64,000 nucleotides of DNA from Diplosphaera chodatii (lineage: Eukaryota; Chlorophyta; Trebouxiophyceae; Prasiolales; Stichococcaceae): assembly GCA_032358165.1 (NCBI GenBank), contig JAALGY010000013.1, positions 186,001 through 250,000 of the forward strand, given 5' to 3'. Position numbers and translations under genes: made by a program. The notes under the pieces are model-generated. The model made no database searches. It was given only the letters and a program-made list of their open reading frames with translations, and was not told the origin of the DNA. Every line of letters starts with the position of its first letter. The first letter of the stretch is position 1. Positions 26,901 through 37,144 of this stretch are shown piece after piece.

Positions 26901-29412
26901 GCAGTACTTTGCACCAAGATGACATGCTGTACCAAAGTCCATGCTACTGACATGCTCGATCCAACTACCCTGCAGGTCCACACGAGCCCAATGCCCGAGC
27001 TGTGGAACATGACCAAGTGCCTGTGCATGGCCATCGCGCTGGCGGCCGTGGGCGTTGCGGGGTCCGTGCTCATGCTGGTGCGCAACATCTTGCTATTTTG
27101 ACTGCTCATTACCAGCCGCACAGGATACCATGCAGGATGGGCTGCTCTGCCGTTGCTTGCCGTCGAGAAGGGCTATGTCGAGGGCCTTCGGTACTGTCCT
27201 CCTGTCCTCCACTGCACGACTGTACATTTCACAACCTGCAGATACTGGCATCGGTGGACCGCGTCAATTGGTGGCACATCTTCAACTTCACGCTGACCAT
27301 TCCAGCCGAGGACCGGGCCAATGTCCCCGGCAAGGTGTGCAGCTCCCACGTACTTGTGGCTGAGATGCGCTGGCTACATCGATCAGCGTTCACCCAGCGG
27401 AAAAGGTTAACGTGACTTGAACATGTGCGATACGACATCGATCACGACTACAGGTGGTGGCAGTGATGTACCTGACCCTGACGGGGCTGATCCAACTGAA
27501 CCTCATCGCCACACGCAACCCGTCCTTCTGGTGGCTGTTCAGCAAGAAGACCGCACCCAGGTACTGTTCCACACTCACCTCCCCCTGGCATCTGACAGCG
27601 TCAGGCGCGTGCAGCTCTGCATCTGCTGCCTTGTCTGTTGCGATTGCTGCCGGTGGTACACCCACAGCGTGGCTTGTAGCCCCTGAACATCAGATGCCAG
27701 TGTCACCCTGAGGGCGCCTCAGGCCGCACTGCTGCATGGGCCATGCATCCTGCCTGCATGCATTGCCTGCATGCACTGCCAGAAAGGCCTCCTCGCAACT
27801 CGCGGTGTTGTGGACGCCGTTTGATGGTGTCCCATACGCATGCAGGCCCAGCCTGATGCTGCTGCTGCCGGTGGCGTGCTTCCTGCTGGCCGCGACCTTC
27901 ATCGCGGTCTACTGGCCGCTGGAGGTGGAGCCGGATCAGGGGCGCGGCGCCATGGACGGCGCAGGTGCAGGGCTTTGACCGACTAGGGTTTACCACCCGC
28001 TCCTCTGCTGCTGCCTCGCTTTGCCCGCATCTTGCCTCTGCTGCACCGTGCGGTGCCTGCGGCGGATGGGCAGCCGGTGTAATTCACCGGCAATGGCTGC
28101 ATTGCGGGTCAACCTGAAACTGTAAGGTGTGCCGCCCATGTACGGTGTAGCATGCACAGGCGAGGCAGGAGTCTGACGTGGCACTCACTCCCCATGGCCA
28201 GGCTGGGCGGCGATCGGCATCACCTGGGCGTACGTCATCATCTGGTGGTTCCTGGCGGACCTGGCCAAGACGATCGTCTCCAAGGTGATCACCACAGCAC
28301 ACTCCATGCTCATTATCAAAGGGTGTCCACACCAGAAAATGTATATACTGCAACATCTTGTTGACAACTTGCCAGGGTGCGGAGCCGAATGACGGCTGAT
28401 GCTGCCGTGTGACGCACGTGGGGTCGTTGCGCCGCACGCACCGCTCATCGCTGTGCGCAGGTGTTCCGCACCGCCGACGAGATCACCGAGCACTGCAAGC
28501 ACGACTCGGCGCCGGTGCCGGGGTGGGTGTCCGCCCTGGGCGCCCCCGCTAGATACCTGGACCGCTGCTCCGACGCCGTCGGCAAGGCCGCAGACGTGAG
28601 CTGAACATAACGTTTGTCCTGCTTCGTGAAAGATGTCACGCAGCACGAGGTGCAAGGCTGGCGGAGTGCATGGCGTGTGCCGAGCACGCACATGGTCTCA
28701 GCGAGCCAGTGTGGAAGCGCTCAGCTGGGTGCACTGTCAGATGCGGTGCGCCCTGTCAGATGCGGTGCGCCCGGGCTGCGAAACAGCCTGATGCATGCTG
28801 TGACGGGTACAGGGTGTGCTCATGCAGGCTGCCTGGGCGCCGGTGGCCCGCTGCTTCGGGCTGCGCCAGCGCCGCACCGCCCTGAGCCGCGCGGAGCTGC
28901 GCTCCGAGATGAGCAACGCCCTGAGGTGCGCTCCTTCTAGGATCTGACGATGTGCTTGCTGCGCTGTGAACCGGACTGCTTCTGCTGCCACTTTCGTTGT
29001 GCTCACGCAGTCCAACAGCGATCGACTCACGTCACGATGCACCAAGAGGCTGTCTGAAATGGTGCAAACAGAGGATGTGTGTGACATTGCATGCTGTGCC
29101 CTGCAGCCTGAGCCGCGCGTCGGGCATCGATGTCGACGAGCTGCGTGCGTCTGTGTCCTCGGGCATCAGCCGCCGCGGCCGCAACACATCCCGCAGCACG
29201 CTGCCGCCAGGTGAGCACAGTCAGGCAGCTGCTTCACGCACTTATCGCAAGCGTTTTACTTATTGCCTCGAGCTGCTAAGGGCACAATCCGGAGGGGCAG
29301 CTGCGCAAACTCCCGTGATTGCTGCCGCGTCGCAGGTCTTGGCAACCGGGTGGTCAAGGTCAACATGCCAGAGGGCCCCGGCGACACCGCCTTCGAGACC
29401 CGCAAGAAGTGA
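20919..29412 (+). CDS. PMA: Plasma-membrane H+-ATPase (P3A-type P-type ATPase)
   Basis: This is a proton-pumping ATPase that energises the plasma membrane. Twenty-nine exons join in phase: 20919-21188, 21411-21518, 21655-21757, 21889-21935, 22084-22209, 22348-22434, 22669-22797, 22985-23092, 23294-23330, 23452-23527, 23674-23748, 23918-24062, 24245-24364, 24660-24872, 25298-25438, 25669-25696, 25862-25921, 26131-26237, 26463-26624, 26788-26841, 26976-27077, 27242-27334, 27454-27560, 27846-27964, 28202-28284, 28461-28595, 28828-28925, 29107-29210 and 29336-29412. The product is about 1037 residues, like algal rather than the shorter plant pumps. It has an N-terminal Pro/Ala-rich region, the TGES motif at 234-237, the phosphorylated Asp in DKTGT at about 380, [12 protein letters not shown], and the hinge GDGVNDAP at 625-632. 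Membrane helices flank these. The C-terminus is a long basic/Ser-rich extension ending FETRKK, not the plant YTV 14-3-3 site. Confidence 0.95.
24847..24988 (+). repeat. Imperfect direct repeat copying an H+-ATPase exon end and donor
   Basis: About 55 bp at 24847-24901 (end of the exon stopping at 24872 plus the start of its intron) is repeated at 24935-24988, an 88-bp period. The second copy retains the sequence GCGCGCCCAGGAGCTGGGC and a GTGGGC donor-like site but lies in the intron. Confidence 0.8.
28734..28771 (+). repeat. Perfect 19-bp tandem repeat in an H+-ATPase intron
   Basis: CTGTCAGATGCGGTGCGCC occurs twice head to tail, at 28734-28752 and 28753-28771, in the intron before the exon starting at 28828. 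Confidence 0.85.
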
Positions 29413-29882
29413 GAAGTGGGAAGTCACGCAGCTAAGAAGTATTGTTTCAGGGGCGGCGCGAGCGGCCTGGCGGCTGTGCACTCCGGACACAACCGAAGCT
29501 GGGGGATCTGAGAAGCAAGTGCACTTCTGGCCGCATGGCACATCAAGCTCATCACCTTGAAGTTAGGACATCTGCTTTCTGCGTAGACCCTTGAAGTATC
29601 CACAAACGGTGCCTTGCAGCAACTTCTGATTGATGTGCATACAGCGTGTTTTGCATGCATGCGGCAGATGTTCAGCCATCTGTTGGCAGCTGCTGGTTCC
29701 CTTTCTGCTGTGTCGGACTGAAGTTCAGGTATGGCCAACGATGAGTAGTAATATGCATTGCAATTGATTGTTTGGATGTGGGTTCCACCTCTGATGGATC
29801 ATGTAATACAACGTGCTGTGGATGTATTACACCGGCCCTGCAATGTTTCTCCGCTGAAGACAGGCCTGCTGACCGGGGCTCC
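29413..29882. other. H+-ATPase 3' flank
   Basis: About 470 bp follows the H+-ATPase stop. It contains a TGTAA motif near 29801 that could serve as the polyadenylation signal. No exon is supported. Confidence 0.45.
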
Positions 29883-30138
29883 TAAATCAGGTCAAGATGG
29901 GGGGTCGATATAACAAAAGAAGGACTACGTAAGCCCTAAACCCTAACCCCTAAACAAAGCGTTTGAGCGTTTTTAGCCCGCTGAGACACTAGCGCGACGT
30001 GCCACAGCATGGCCGTTTTGTCGGGAGGAATGCCGTACGCCGTGTGGAATGGGCAGCATATGGTGCGGCGCCTCGCGGCGCGTTTCTTAACGCCGGAACG
30101 ATTATATAGTTAACGACCCCCCATCTTGACCTGATTTA
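29883..30138. mobile_element. Non-autonomous inverted-repeat element (MITE)
   Basis: This is a 256-bp element with perfect 25-bp terminal inverted repeats, 29883-29907 (beginning TAAATCAGGTCAAGATGGGG) and 30114-30138. The outermost TA on each side could be a TA target-site duplication, as in Tc1/mariner-type elements; no longer duplication is visible in the flanks. The inside contains no open frame of any size but has a telomere-like tract (separate entry). It sits between two genes. A transposase source is not in the window. Confidence 0.85.
29934..29955 (+). repeat. Interstitial telomere-like tract inside the MITE
   Basis: The tract consists of three units, CCCTAAA CCCTAAC CCCTAAAC, matching the plant/Chlorella-type TTTAGGG repeat with one variant unit. 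Confidence 0.8.
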
Positions 30139-30570
30139 GCTGCTGCGCCTGCCGACTACGCCTGGGTAGATCACCGACCCTTTCGCAGTAGCAGCATAAC
30201 TTCGTGTCTGACAAACTTGTCAAGTGATGAGCCTGCTGCGTAGACTGACGATGATCTGATCCAGCCGTGTCTGCGCATCGTTATCACTCTTTGAAGCAGA
30301 CGCCATTCAAACGCAGCTGGACTCTGCTGCGCGGTGCGAAACCGGCAGACCGTGTCGCATCCGCGTGGATTGTACAAGGCAGGTGCAGCACTGTTGGCAG
30401 AGGCACATGCGAGCCTTGGAGTCACATTCTGCCTCAGGAACCCACTGTCAGCGTCGTAGACCGCAAGAGTGGCCACATGCTGCAGTCTGTGCGTGTGCAT
30501 CTGCGGCGACCTGCCGGTGCGTTTCGGGACCGTGATCTTCTTGCGACGCAGGGCGTTCCAACAGGCAGCC
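30139..30570. promoter_or_regulatory. 5' flank of the conserved unknown-function gene
   Basis: These 432 bp lie between the MITE and the next start codon. They should hold the promoter and 5' UTR. An in-frame Met at 30469 precedes the chosen start and is discussed in that entry. Confidence 0.4.
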
Positions 30571-33500
30571 ATGGCACCCAAGAAGGGCGGACGAGGCAGC
30601 AAGCGGTCTAAGAAGAACGAGGCGGCGCTGGAGGAGCAGAAGCAGGCGCGGGAGGAGGCACTGGCCGAGGATCAGCAGGCAGCAGAGCCGGAGGACGGGC
30701 AGGAGGCTGCAGCAGGTGGGTCAGCAGCTTCAAGTGACAAGGTGACTTCATGTTACATAGATGAGGCAGCTGAGAAAGATACATAAGCCTTCAGCTGCCC
30801 TGTTGACTCTGCCAGCGCTGCCACATGGCAGCACTCGAAGCCCTGCAGGCTGGTGCTCAGCGGCAAAACTACTGACGTTTGAGCATTGGCACCAGGCGAG
30901 GCCGACGGCGACGAGGCAGGCGCGATCGACACGAAGCAGCAGGGCGATGGGGAGGCAGCAGATGCGGCCGCTGGAGAGGAGGAGAAGGCAGACGCTGGAA
31001 AGGAGGAGAAGGCCGATGCCGAAACGGAGGCAGAGGCCGAGAAGGAGGCCACGGCGGACGACGCCACGAAGGAGGATGAGCCGGAGGCCAAGCGCCAGGC
31101 CACGGACGCCGCCAAGGCGGATCTGGCGGCGGACGCGCCGATCGGCGGCGGCCCCAAGCCCAGCAGTGTCATCGAGGAGGGCCGCATCTACTTCGTCTAC
31201 AGGTGCAAAGCATGCGTCTGAACACAGCCAGCGCGTGTTGAACAGTTAGCAGGATGAGCTGTGTGCGGCACAAGGGAGATTTTGAGATTCCTCTGAGATT
31301 CTGTGACGGTCGGCTGCCCGCGCTCGCCCCTTTCACTTAACGCTGCTGAGGCCAGCAACCGTTCGCCGCAGGCCAAAGGTCAACGAGGACAACCCTCAGA
31401 GCGTCGACGACGTGCAGCGGCGAGCAGCATCCTGCAGCACATCTGCACTGACAACATGACCTGCGCTGCGCATGCAGTAACAAAGCTTCCAGTAACAAAG
31501 CTTCCTCCACAACCTGGCAGCTGCAACAATGTGCTGTGCCACGCCACATGCAGGTTCTTCATGATCCTGTGCCCCACGTCGCGCGAGGGCGGCAAGTCCC
31601 GCATCGTCGCGATCGGCAAGAAGCACCTGCCGTCCGTGCCCAAGCGCGAGCGCCTCTTCGGTGCGCTTTCCTGCTGCTGGGCGCCGCCCAGTCTGTGATG
31701 GAACATGCTTGGTGCCTCCCTGCGAGTGTGGCATGGGGGCACGCTGCCTGCTTGCCATGGCAGACTGCAAGTTCACATCAGATGATGTGCAGGTCCCTTC
31801 AGGGCAGTGACAGTTTCAGTGTCGGCACCTGTTGCAGGCTTCGTGGACGCGGTGGCGGACGGTGTGGAGGACCTGATGAAGGGGCTGGGGGTGGAGAAGT
31901 ACGAGACCAAGACGCGCGGCGCCCGGGAGAAGCCCGCCGCGCGCATCGCAGGCGAAGGTGCGCAGGCTGAGCCTGCCACGTCATCAATGATGTACTGCAC
32001 AAAAATGCTGATCAGACCGGCTGCCAGCAGACTGCGTGATGCTTGCTGGCAGCCGGTCCTGCATGCTGCCCGTGCGGCTGGCATGGCGTGCGGCGGGGGT
32101 TCACAGTCTGGTCAGACCTGCCTTCATGCTGTGTTGGAAGAGCGTGCGGCTGAACGGTCAGCAGCAGGTTCTTGCAGATGGGAATGTAAAAGATATCTGT
32201 GTGGCTGGCCTGCAGGCGTGTATGCCCTCACCGGCAAGGCGGAGGGCGGCGACACGCGGCTGTCCTACAAGCTGGAGCTGCCCGAGGTGTGGCGAAGCTG
32301 CCCTGTAGTAGCATCTCCACACACTCTGTACAGCATCCGACCCAGCAGCCTGTGCATGATCTGCACCCCCTCCTGTGCACCTGACGTGTGCAACCGGAGC
32401 CATTCAGGAGTGTGGCACTGTCAAGCCGCTGCAAAAGCATTTCCAGCACAGACTTCACATGACGAGCTTTGCAGCCTGCACCCATCAACGTGCACATGTT
32501 TGGGCAGGAGCCAGGGGAGGTGCAAAAGGATCTTGAGATTGAGAAGGAGGCCTCATACCACATCTCCATCAAGGTGTGTCCTGTGCCATTGGTGCAATGG
32601 TGCTGCCCTGCTGTCATGCAGTGGCACTGTAGGGCCTGTAGTCAGGGCGGACTGTGGTTGCAAGAATATGCCTGTTTTGCTCAATCTGACTTTGACCATG
32701 CCACCACTGCAGAACCCAGATATCAGCTCCCCAGGTGCCATACCTTGAAGTATTATGTCGATGCTGTCCATGCAGCAGTACATGTCCCTGCTGACAAGCC
32801 AACTGCCTCAATCATGCACCTCAAAACCGGCACTGCTTGGGCTGTTCAGCAAACGCCGGCCTCAGGGACAAGGCCGACTTCATCAAGGACGACGAGAAGA
32901 TGAAGCAGTTTGGTGAGCTTCTCGTCCAGCCTGCAGTATCAAGCCCAATTTCCTTCTGGACTCTATACATATGCTGGGCGCTGGAGCAACGTAGAAACCC
33001 CAACTTCACGGAGCTCCAGCCGGCTCGCCAGTGAGTACCCATGTGTCACCCATCGTCTATGTCAACCTTGCACTAGGCGCCTTTCACAACGGTTGACGCT
33101 GTACACACCTTTTAACACTGAGACCTTTACATGTGCCTGCACAGGCAACTATCGGTGGATCGGCGCGCACGACCCCACGCTGCTGGACTACCCGCGTTGC
33201 GAGCTGCTGCTCATCGGCGGGGGCATGGGGGAGAAAGGTTCGACAAGCTGGTCGCCGCTGCCAGCTGCCCAGTCAAGCCCACTGCGTCGTTGGCTGCCCT
33301 TCAATGGCCCACTTGCTCTTGTGGGCTGGCAGCTCCTAGCCGACACTGCTGCCAAGCAGCATCCTTCTCCATGCAAACGCTTGGTCGCTCATGTCGCAGT
33401 GCTACATGCAGGACATGTGGACTGCTACATGCAGGTCATGTGGACGACGAGACGAAGAAGCACCTGGAGCAGGCGCTGCACGAAGAGGTGCACCCTCCTG

Positions 33501-33868
33501 CAAGTCACTGTCCAGGGACATGCACTTCATTGTAGCCTGGGGTCTTTCCCGCTGTTTCGCGCAAACGGAGAGCAAATGGCACAGCAGGCGCTGCGCGCTT
33601 CACGCTTGTTGCGAGTAGCAAAACACACTCAGCGCACAAATGTCAGCGTCGGCACCAGTCAACACGCTGATCTGGTACCCTGAAATCCCAAACCCACATG
33701 TCCCCCATGGCGCAGGTGGTCAAGGCGCTGCACGCGGCAAAGAAGGAGGACCAGGAGGGCGACGCGGAAGCAGAGGAAGCTGCGCTGCTGGAAAAGTTGC
33801 ACGCGGAGCTGCATCCCGAGGCCCAGGGCGTGGCCACGGAGCCGGCGGCAGAGGGCAAATGGGAGTGA
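30571..33868 (+). CDS. Conserved protein of unknown function with acidic N-terminal extension
   Basis: I recognise the core as resembling an uncharacterised bacterial protein family, recalled from memory and without an assigned function. Twelve exons join in phase: 30571-30715, 30896-31202, 31372-31419, 31554-31660, 31838-31957, 32216-32286, 32508-32573, 32713-32734, 32850-32912, 33145-33237, 33435-33487 and 33716-33868, giving about 415 residues. Residues 1-130 are Lys/Ala/Glu-rich and highly charged. The core has IEEGRIYFVYR, VDDVQRFFMILCP, RIVAIGKKHLPS, ETKTRGAREKPAARIAGEGV, VQKDLEIEKEASYHISIKNP, and DPTLLDYPRCELLLIGGG. The C-terminus is a Glu/Ala-rich helix ending EGKWE. The intron after 31419 uses a GC donor. 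The acceptor at 32475 would add 11 in-phase residues. The upstream in-frame Met at 30469 is less likely because the N-terminus MAPKKGGRGSKRSKK starts cleanly at 30571. Confidence 0.8.
33400..33445 (+). repeat. 23-bp tandem duplication spanning a splice acceptor
   Basis: TGCTACATGCAGGACATGTG at the start of the copy at 33400-33422 is repeated with one difference at 33423-33445. Both copies carry a CTACATGCAG acceptor; the second copy's acceptor begins the exon at 33435. Confidence 0.85.
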
Positions 33869-33974
33869 TGGGCACCGATAGGCAGAATCCCGGTGCGTTG
33901 ATGGGCACAGTTCCAAGGCCCAGGGCGTGCCTACCGAGCCGGCGGCAGAGGGCAAGTGGGAGTGATGGGCACCG
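33819..33974 (+). repeat. Duplication of the coding 3' end of the preceding gene into its 3' UTR
   Basis: About 60 bp at 33819-33878, containing the last codons and stop of the preceding gene, is repeated at 33916-33974 with a few differences (97-bp period). The second copy encodes the same EPAAEGKWE-stop peptide but lies after the real stop at 33868. Confidence 0.85.
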
Positions 33975-35072
33975 CACAAGCCTGCTGGAGCAACGGGCAA
34001 CGACGGGCAACAACCGAGCGCCCTGGCTGATGGTGGGAGGCCTGCGGCGCTGCAGAGGAGCTTCTCCCCGCTGACCAGGGCCGGTTGACGACCTGGAAGG
34101 TCTGCCAGCTGATGGCATGACTGGACGTCATGCTGCAGTCTGGCGCATCAGCAGTAGACCACAAGCGACTGGGGCCAGACAAGCCTTGTGAATGGTGACG
34201 TCAGCTTTGATTTCAACGTGTGGCCGTGGAACAAGGAACAAACCAATCTTTTCCGGTGTTCTGGCACAAGTTGCGCAGCAAGCACAGCATGCCGATGTTC
34301 CTCAGCATCGTGTGCAGATGACGTCGCATGTAAATGCCTGTCAATGACAACGCAAGGTTTTGGAGTCGCAATGTCCCCGCAACATCCCTCGGAAACATTG
34401 AGCAGCAGCTGGAAAAGCTCAGAGATATGCAACCACAGGAGAAGGTCTTGCAGGTTCCAAATCTGAGCACTCCTGCGAGAAAAGGCCGAGGCCCTCCACA
34501 ACCTCCGAAATGCGACACCAGGACTACGGTACCTAGTGCCTCAGTCCCACAGCCGGCCTGGCGCCACACGCAGGCTGAACTCTGCCAGCGTGAGAATGCC
34601 CACCGCCAGCCCCGGCGGCACCGCGGCGGGGCAGGGGAACGACGTCAGCAGCGCCAGGCTGCAGGCACCATGAACATCACACTGTACTGCGATGTTGAAC
34701 GCTTTGGACCAACGTCAGGCTGCAGGCATGTGTGTGGTGAAGCACATGCAGCCATGCATCCCATCGTGCAGGCGGTCAAAGGTTTTGCACAGGCTTGGGC
34801 CGAGCACTTGCCTGCCCAGGCGGCGGGCCCACCACAGTGTGCTGGCCATAGCCGCTCGTGGCTGCCACACCTGCGACAGCTTTCAAACTAATTTTCAGAG
34901 CTGCGATACGTCGATGGTCGGTCTGGAGGGGAGTGCCAAATCGGCCACCAAATCATTTTCACCGCATTCAAACATTGCCAGTATGGCTGAGCAGCGGTGC
35001 AAGCGGCGGCAGGCTCCGATGCCACCACGCCCCTGATGCAGGGCAGTTGCTCTGCCCCTGAACTGCAGTCCC
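33869..35072. other. Convergent intergenic/3' UTR stretch
   Basis: About 1.2 kb lies between the stops of two convergent genes. It begins with the partial duplication at 33916-33974. A TGTAA motif occurs at about 34328. I see no supported exon in the remainder. Confidence 0.4.
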
Positions 35073-37144
35073 CTAAAGCCCTGAGCCCCGACGCACCACG
35101 AGGTCCAGCTGGTGGCGCAGCGGCAGGGCCACCAGCGACGCCCGCAGCAGCCGCGCCCACCCGCGTTTACCCAAGCACCGGGGCTCCCGCCACACAAACG
35201 GCTGCCTCCGATAGGATTCAGGGTTGAGGGGTGTGATTGGCCGCCCGCCTGCCGCCGCCAGCTGCTTCCTGCCGCCGGGCGTGCCAGCCAGAGGGGCAGG
35301 CGTGGGGGACCCCGGTTTGTATTGCTGCTTCCTGCTGCTGGTGTGCAGCTGCTTGGCCCGCCAGGACGGCCCTGGCGCAGAGTCTGGAGCTGCTGCAGGG
35401 TGGGAGGGGGTGTGGTTCACCAAGTCACGACTCGTCTGCCGATGCCAGCTGCAGCTGCTGCTGCCCGAGTGCTGCGAGGACAGGCGCTGCAGGCTGTCAC
35501 ACAGCTGCGCTGCCGGGGCCACTGCATCAGATGACGCGCCGGCCAGGACGGCCGCCAGCGTCAGGGGCGTCTGCTGCTGCGCTGCCGCTGCCGCCGCCGA
35601 CACTGCTGCTGCCACCGCAGCCTGGTGCTGCTGCAGCAGGGCCGCTGGGGCAGCAGCACAGCCTCCAGGCCCTGTCAGACACGGCAGAAGCGCCGGCCGC
35701 GGCTGCGGCGGCAGCGCTGGGAACTGCGCCCCCGAGATCGCGGCGGCAAGCAGCGCACTGGACGGGTACACCGGCTGCACATGCTGTGCGCCCCCGGCCA
35801 TGGCTGGCGCTGAAGCGGGCTGCAGCAGCCGCGACGCATGCCACTGCTGCATGATGCTGCCCAGGCTGCCGCTGGGGTCGCTGGCAGACCGCCAGCGGTC
35901 CATCGTCTGGGCTGCAACTGCTGGGGGTTGTGCCGCTGGCGCTGCATTCGCTGCATGTGTGGCAGGTGCTGGTGCGCCAGGCGCAACTGCAGCGGGCACT
36001 GTCAAGCTGTCTGCTTTCCTGCGGCAGTAGTCAGCAATCGCTGCAGCCCACTCCAGGGCATGTGCTGAGCCCCGCAGGTCTGGGGGCAGCTGCTGCTGGA
36101 AGCCGGACGGCAGCTGGCGCAGGGCTGCTGGGCGCTGCGGGTGCTGCAGCAAGGCTTTGCTGGTTGGCTGCGGCTGTGCGGTCGCTGAAGCAATCATGCC
36201 AGCGTGCGGTACCCCGCTGCGGTTACCGTCGCTGCCGCCACAGGCTTTGCCGAGGCCCCCGCTACAGCCGCTGCCGCCGCTGCTGCTGCTGCTGCTTGTG
36301 TGACGTGTTGGCGGGGCCCGCGGCTGTGCTGCTCTTTCACTGTGACGCCGCAGCTCTGCCGAAGTGGCTGCCGGTACCTGGCTGGCAGGGGCAGCCTTCG
36401 GCTTGGCTTTCCGCTTGCGGCGGCGCTTCTGCATGTCCGACGCCTGCAGCTGCCGCTGCATCTCCAGCAGCATGCGCTGCACAGCCGGGTCGGAGGCGTA
36501 GGAGGGAGCGCCCAGAGCTCCCCCTGCAGCGGCGGCTGCGTTGGCGGCGGCGTCATGATGTGCATGCCTGCAATCCAATGCAAGTGTGTATCAAGACATA
36601 CTTCAGCATGCCACTTCTGCTGGAAGGTTGCTTAAGCTGCATTGCTGAGTATGATGCGCTGTGGTGCTGTCTCGTAACCGTGTCGCACCTGTGGTGGAAG
36701 GCAGCAGAATCACTGCCGGGCCCGCGATTGATGGCTGGCAGCTTGCGGCGGGGCGGTCGTCGCTGCTGCTCAGTCATACCGAGGTGACCGTCGCGTCGGA
36801 GGTGCTGCGACGCCTGGTGTGGAACGGCACCGGGGCCTGCTGCTGCGCTGTCGTAACTGGGGATGGCGCCAGGCACTGATGCCATTGGAGTGGACATGCC
36901 TTGTTGCACCTGCAAGATGCAGCAAATGTTCTGGAACTTGGAGCAGCTGAATCATGGCTGGCCCTCTGTCAGCGGCCACGCACTGCTCACTCTGCACTGC
37001 CTCAGCGCTCGGCTCCGCACAAGTCACCTGTCCCGCCACATGATCCAGTCGTTGCCGCTTGGGGCTTGGGCCAACGCTGTCCTGCTGTGCGCTGTGCTCC
37101 CAGCTGCCAGCATGGTCGCCACTGGCTGAGGAATTGTGCAACAT
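35073..37144 (-). CDS. Ala/Gln/Pro-rich protein with basic nuclear-type clusters, unknown function
   Basis: No named family was recognised. Three exons join in phase: 37144-37028, 36909-36689 and 36567-35073, giving about 610 residues. Basic clusters that could act as nuclear signals are PKRQRLD in exon 1 and KRRRKRKAKPKA near the start of exon 3, just after a short helix (VQRMLLEMQRQLQASDMQ). The rest is dominated by Ala, Gln, Ser and Pro runs. A less biased patch has ALEWAAAIADYCRRKADSL, and the C-terminus has PITPLNPESYRRQPFVWREP. This composition is common in algal transcriptional regulators, but no DNA-binding domain is visible. The start is uncertain: an alternative upstream exon beginning at 37341 (MASANHELPTPADHS) with a good donor cannot be excluded. 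The long last exon could be interrupted by an intron I did not detect. Confidence 0.6.

Noticed and set aside
32935..33033. Possible extra exon in the unknown-function gene (frame ending NPNFTELQPAR)
   Set aside because: Its splice phase does not fit the neighbouring exons, and direct joining of 32912 to 33145 gives the expected motif order.
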